Source: Prochloraceae cyanobacterium PL24a_bin.78 (GTDB lineage Bacteria > Cyanobacteriota > Cyanobacteriia > Cyanobacteriales > JANQIW01). Taken from it: DNA of 37,149 bases. Within the stretch, counting starts at the first letter, position 1. The number at the start of each line of letters is the position of its first letter. A program made the translations under genes and the position numbers. Of the stretch, positions 34,543 to 37,149 are shown piece by piece. Below the pieces are notes generated by a model. That model was not told the DNA's origin and ran no database searches. It was given only the letters and a program-made list of their open reading frames with translations. The stretch is from NCBI GenBank assembly GCA_028281945.1, contig JANQIW010000142.1, forward strand, positions 1 to 37,149. The letters run 5' to 3'.

Positions 34543-34866
34543 TTAAAGAGAAGAATCAATCATCTCTGTTAATTTAGTCTTAGTAATTGCTCCTTCATAG
34601 GAAACTATAACTTCCTTATTCTTAAAGATTCTAATTCCCGGAACTCCTTCTACTTTATATGTTTTAACAGACTCTGGTGATTGATCTACTTGTAACTTAA
34701 CAACCTTAAGACGATCGCTATAATTTTCCGCAATCCAATCAATAGTAGGAGACACGAGACGACAAGGACCACACCATTCATCCCAAAAATATGCTAATAC
34801 AGGCTTTGGTGAGTTTAAAACTTCTTGTTCAAATTCAACATCAGAAATTATAAGTGTACTACCCAC
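34543..34866 (-). CDS. Thioredoxin (cyanobacterial TrxB type)
   Basis: A 107-aa thioredoxin with the active site WCGPC at residues 31-35 and the cis-proline in GVPGIRIF. The N-terminus (ISDVEFEQEVLNSPKPVLAY) and the EGAITKTKL tail resemble Slr1139-type thioredoxins of Synechocystis, called TrxB there, rather than the m-type TrxA; I leave the symbol blank because trxB usually means the reductase. It reduces disulfides in target enzymes. An Asp at residue 29 (FWDEWCGPC) replaces the usual Ala. It stands alone. Confidence 0.92.
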   Translation of the reverse strand: MGSTLIISDVEFEQEVLNSPKPVLAYFWDEWCGPCRLVSPTIDWIAENYSDRLKVVKLQVDQSPESVKTYKVEGVPGIRIFKNKEVIVSYEGAITKTKLTEMIDSSL

Positions 34867-34997
34867 AATCTTAATTCCTCTTAATTTAAAACAACATCAA
34901 TAATTTTCCCATCTTACTGTAGGGTAACTCTGGAAATAAATATATAATTTAGCAGACAAAATCTGCCTGCTAGATGCAAGAAATTTTACTAATCTCC

Positions 34998-35819
34998 TTA
35001 ATTCATTTTTTTCAGTTGTGCTCGTAATGCTTCTAATTCGGCATCAATAGCAGAACTTTGTTGAGATGGAGATTTTTCTTGAGATTGAGATTCTTCTTGA
35101 GATTGAGTAGATGAATCATCCTGACTACTTGCTGGTAAAGATTGTTGAGCTGGTTGACTTTCTAATAGCTGTTGTGATTTCATGGCCGCTAATTCTGCTT
35201 CGATATCGCTACCTGCTTCTAATTTAGCAAACTCATCTTCTAATGATTCCCCTGCCAATTCTGCTGCTGATTGAGAAACTGCTTCCATTTGTAACACTTT
35301 ATCTTCCATTCTTTCAAAAGCAGCCATTGCTGAGCTAGTATTGAGATCACTTACGGTATTTTGCACTTGTTGATTTGCTTTAGCCGCACTCATTCTCGCT
35401 TTGAGCATATCTTTCTTAGTTTTTGCCTCAGAAATTTTGCTTTCTAAACCAGTTAGATTACGTTTAAGTTGCTCTATTTGAGTAATTTGTTGCTCTAATT
35501 GTTCTTTAAGTTGTGCTGCTGTTTCAGAATAACCTTTTTTTCTAGTAAGTGCTTGACGTGCTAGATTTTCGTCCCCTTTTTGTAAAGCTAATTGAGCGCG
35601 TTTTTGCCAGGATGCAGCTTCTTTCTCATTTTCTTTGTATTGCTGTTCAATACGTTTTTGAGTAGCTAGAGCACCTGCTACTGCTTTGCGTAGCTCTACT
35701 ACTTGATTTTGCATATCTATAACAGCTTGATCTAATACTTTTTCAGGATCTTCTGCTTTGTTAACTAAATCATTAACATTGGCTCTTACTACTCTTCCAA
35801 TACGTTCAAAAAGTCCCAT
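34998..35819 (-). CDS. vipp1: Vipp1/IM30, PspA-family ESCRT-III-like membrane protein
   Basis: A 273-aa PspA/Vipp1 protein needed for thylakoid upkeep; it forms rings and rods that bind stressed membranes. Residues 1-22 are the amphipathic membrane helix (MGLFERIGRVVRANVNDLVN). The long coiled coil (25-185) has KAEDPEKVLDQAVIDMQNQV and QALTRKKGYSETAAQL. After a Q/S-rich linker (about 215-255) comes the Vipp1-specific C-terminal helix SAIDAELEALRAQLKKMN, which PspA proper lacks. That tail supports Vipp1. A second family member lies 132 bases upstream on the same strand. Confidence 0.93.
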   Translation of the reverse strand: MGLFERIGRVVRANVNDLVNKAEDPEKVLDQAVIDMQNQVVELRKAVAGALATQKRIEQQYKENEKEAASWQKRAQLALQKGDENLARQALTRKKGYSETAAQLKEQLEQQITQIEQLKRNLTGLESKISEAKTKKDMLKARMSAAKANQQVQNTVSDLNTSSAMAAFERMEDKVLQMEAVSQSAAELAGESLEDEFAKLEAGSDIEAELAAMKSQQLLESQPAQQSLPASSQDDSSTQSQEESQSQEKSPSQQSSAIDAELEALRAQLKKMN

Positions 35820-35951
35820 GATACAAATTTACCTAATCTTGGTTTACTATATGTTCTACTTAGTATTTCGATTTCGATTGTGACATCTAGTTTTAAGAAA
35901 TGCCATTCAATCTTCTCTATCTTCTAGTTTAACTGTTTGACTTAATTAAAT

Positions 35952-36683
35952 TTAAATACTGTCTAATTTTGATCGCAGTTTTTCAATTTCTAAATCTAAT
36001 TCTGAAATTTTGGTATCATTAATTTCATCTGTTGATATAGAAGATATGGAAGATACATCTAAATTATTATTGCTTGAATTTTCTAGGGCTGCAAATTTCG
36101 CTTCTAGACTATCTACATTTTTATGGGTTATTAATTCTAATTCTGCTTCTAATTGCAATACTTTTTCTTCCATCTTATCAAAACCATTACTTTTACTTCC
36201 TATTTCCATATCTCCTACTATTTCATGGAAATTTTTAGCAGCTACTGCCGATGTCGCTCTGGCTAAGTACATATTTTTTTTCATTTTTGCTTCTGATGTT
36301 TTTTTCTCAAGATCCCGCAATTGTAATTTTAGAGAATTGACAATGGTGTTTTGTTGATTCAATTGGGTTTGTATTATTTTTTGATAATTTTGATGTTCTT
36401 GTAATTTTTCTAGAGCATCTCTTGCTACATTCACTTCTTGTGCTTTTAAAGCTAGTTGTGCTCTACTATACCATATTTCCCCTTGTTTTTGATGCTCTCT
36501 TTCTTCTCTCTCTGTACGTTTGACGGTGGCGATCGCTCTTGCTACTCCTTGACGCATTAAAATTAACTGTTGCTCTAAATTTTCTATTGCTTCTTCCATC
36601 ATTTTTTCTGGATCTTCTGTTTCTTCAATGAAACCGTTAATATTGGTACGAATTACCTGCCAAGCACGCTTAAATAACCCCAT
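35952..36683 (-). CDS. Second PspA/Vipp1-family protein
   Basis: A 243-aa paralogue of the next gene. The N-terminal amphipathic helix (MGLFKRAWQVIRTNINGFIE) and the coiled coil (ETEDPEKMMEEAIENLEQQL, VARAIATVKRTERE, ARDALEKLQEHQNYQ) are conserved. The linker is S/D-rich (DVSSISSISTDEIND) and it too ends in a short helix (ISELDLEIEKLRSKLDSI), so it has the Vipp1-type tail. Sequence differs enough to suggest a distinct job, perhaps stress-induced. A HIP1 octamer lies inside the gene (36529). Start is the ATG at 36683. Confidence 0.88.
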   Translation of the reverse strand: MGLFKRAWQVIRTNINGFIEETEDPEKMMEEAIENLEQQLILMRQGVARAIATVKRTEREEREHQKQGEIWYSRAQLALKAQEVNVARDALEKLQEHQNYQKIIQTQLNQQNTIVNSLKLQLRDLEKKTSEAKMKKNMYLARATSAVAAKNFHEIVGDMEIGSKSNGFDKMEEKVLQLEAELELITHKNVDSLEAKFAALENSSNNNLDVSSISSISTDEINDTKISELDLEIEKLRSKLDSI

Positions 36684-36882
36684 AGCTATAATTCCTTAAT
36701 TAAATTATTTATCTTTTATATTTAGCTTAACTTGATTTCTAGGGGAAATGTGATAACCTTGAGCCAATTAGAAACCAGATTTCCTCTTTGGTATGGCTAT
36801 TAATTAATATATTATCCCTATATTATCCCTACTCTTCTAGCTTAAACTACTTTAACTCCCCATTCTCCCCATCCTTGATTTA
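36684..36882. other. Leader region of the pspA paralogue
   Basis: About 200 bases ahead of the minus-strand pspA-like gene; presumably holds its promoter. A short CCCCATTCTCCCCATCC repeat (36857-36873) is the only repeat word. No gene is seen. Confidence 0.4.
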
Positions 36883-36946
36883 AGTAATAAGTAATAAGCT
36901 TTGATTAAGTAATAAGATCTGAGTAATAAGTAATAAGTAAATAAGA
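36883..36946. repeat. AAGTAAT microsatellite-like cluster
   Basis: Repeats of AAGTAAT / AGTAATA words in three blocks (36883-36899, 36906-36915 and 36921-36946) separated by a few other bases. It is the first of three unlike simple repeats at the right end. Confidence 0.75.
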
Positions 36947-36962
36947 TATACTCTTTTTCTCT

Positions 36963-37041
36963 CTTGTCTCAAGAAACTCCCTTGTCTCCCTTGTCTTCCT
37001 TGTCTTCCTTGTCTTCCTTGTCTCAAGCAACTCCCTTGTCT
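36963..37041. repeat. CTTGTCTTC nonamer cluster with 54-bp direct repeat
   Basis: CTTGTCTTC or CTTGTCTCC is repeated head to tail at about 36981-37020. It is framed by two copies of CTTGTCTCAAG(A/C)AACTCC, at 36963 and 37017, 54 bases apart. Any translation (RKTRKT on the minus strand) is a by-product. Confidence 0.8.
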
Positions 37042-37045
37042 TAAG

Positions 37046-37149
37046 ACTCTCCCCATCACCCATTCCCCCATTCTCCCATTCTCCCACTCTCCCAAGTCTT
37101 CCCATTCCTCCCATTCCTCCCATTCTCCCCATTCCCCCCCCTCCCCCCC
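37046..37149. repeat. Terminal CCCATTC minisatellite and C-runs
   Basis: CCCATTCT/CCCATTCC words with some CCCACTCT, ending in CCCCCCC-CT-CCCCCCC at the last base. The same word family occurs inside the window at 4805 (complement), 22991, 26010 and 26866. The sequence stops in homopolymer, as contigs often do. Confidence 0.85.

Noticed and set aside
36880..37132. Two minus-strand frames at the right end (RQGRQG and RKTRKT repeats)
   Set aside because: Pure translations of simple repeats; both frames are open only because the repeat unit lacks stops.
1..37149. tRNA, rRNA, tmRNA or other structural RNA genes
   Set aside because: No T-arm signature or rRNA-like block could be found by eye; a covariance-model search would be decisive.

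Overview
The window reads as chromosomal DNA of an AT-rich, probably unicellular cyanobacterium; I did not calculate GC content. The case rests on gene content: the carboxysome shell protein CcmO, a CpcT/CpeT-type phycobiliprotein lyase, MenB (phylloquinone route), tocopherol cyclase, Vipp1 plus a second PspA-family protein, and a ClpB1-type chaperone. HIP1 octamers (GCGATCGC) occur at 6407, 26104, 29364 and 36529. Short pyrimidine/purine minisatellites of the kind called STRRs in cyanobacteria also fit. Geminocystis or Cyanobacterium-like lineages are plausible, but the sequence alone does not fix the genus. I saw no tRNA, rRNA or CRISPR array.

Layout. 164-4801: pigment and quinone housekeeping (tocopherol cyclase, CpcT-like lyase, rlmN, a small zinc-ribbon gene, menB). 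4805-6492: a minisatellite directly behind menB, then an apparently intact IS701-type insertion sequence with inverted ends and an ATTA target duplication. 6827-11324: a small conserved-looking gene convergent with ccmO, a secreted cyclase-family hydrolase, a secreted protein of unknown role, a membrane-anchored pentapeptide protein and msrA. 11498-13259: an orphan ATP-synthase-epsilon-like gene and a MacB-type permease. 13298-17129: a 20-repeat LRR protein followed by its paralogue, an LRR-Roc-COR GTPase. 17237-21965: clpB and an exported metallophosphoesterase-like protein.

22075-27020 is accessory in character: a Uma2 nuclease-fold protein, a dienelactone hydrolase, and an overlapping gene pair (24075-25912). 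The small protein's N-terminus and the large pentapeptide protein's C-terminus share a 23-residue motif, which suggests a homotypic signalling pair. Minisatellite-bearing dispersed repeats lie around them, and an exported cysteine-containing protein follows. 27140-28910 holds moeB-rhodanese and a Fur/PerR-type regulator.

29320-34227 is a long minus-strand run: aminotransferase, dprA, an Rpn-type nuclease gene, two short genes and thrB. The two short genes duplicate the nuclease's C-terminal part, and the nuclease gene itself has a well-formed internal ribosome-binding site and ATG exactly where the duplicates start. This resembles the intragenic-antitoxin design described for E. coli Rpn proteins, but with the antitoxin-like segment copied out into free-standing genes. 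It is the strongest candidate in the window for an undescribed variant system. 34543-36683: thioredoxin, vipp1 and a pspA paralogue. The right end (36883-37149) consists of three successive simple repeats ending in C-runs, typical of an assembly break.
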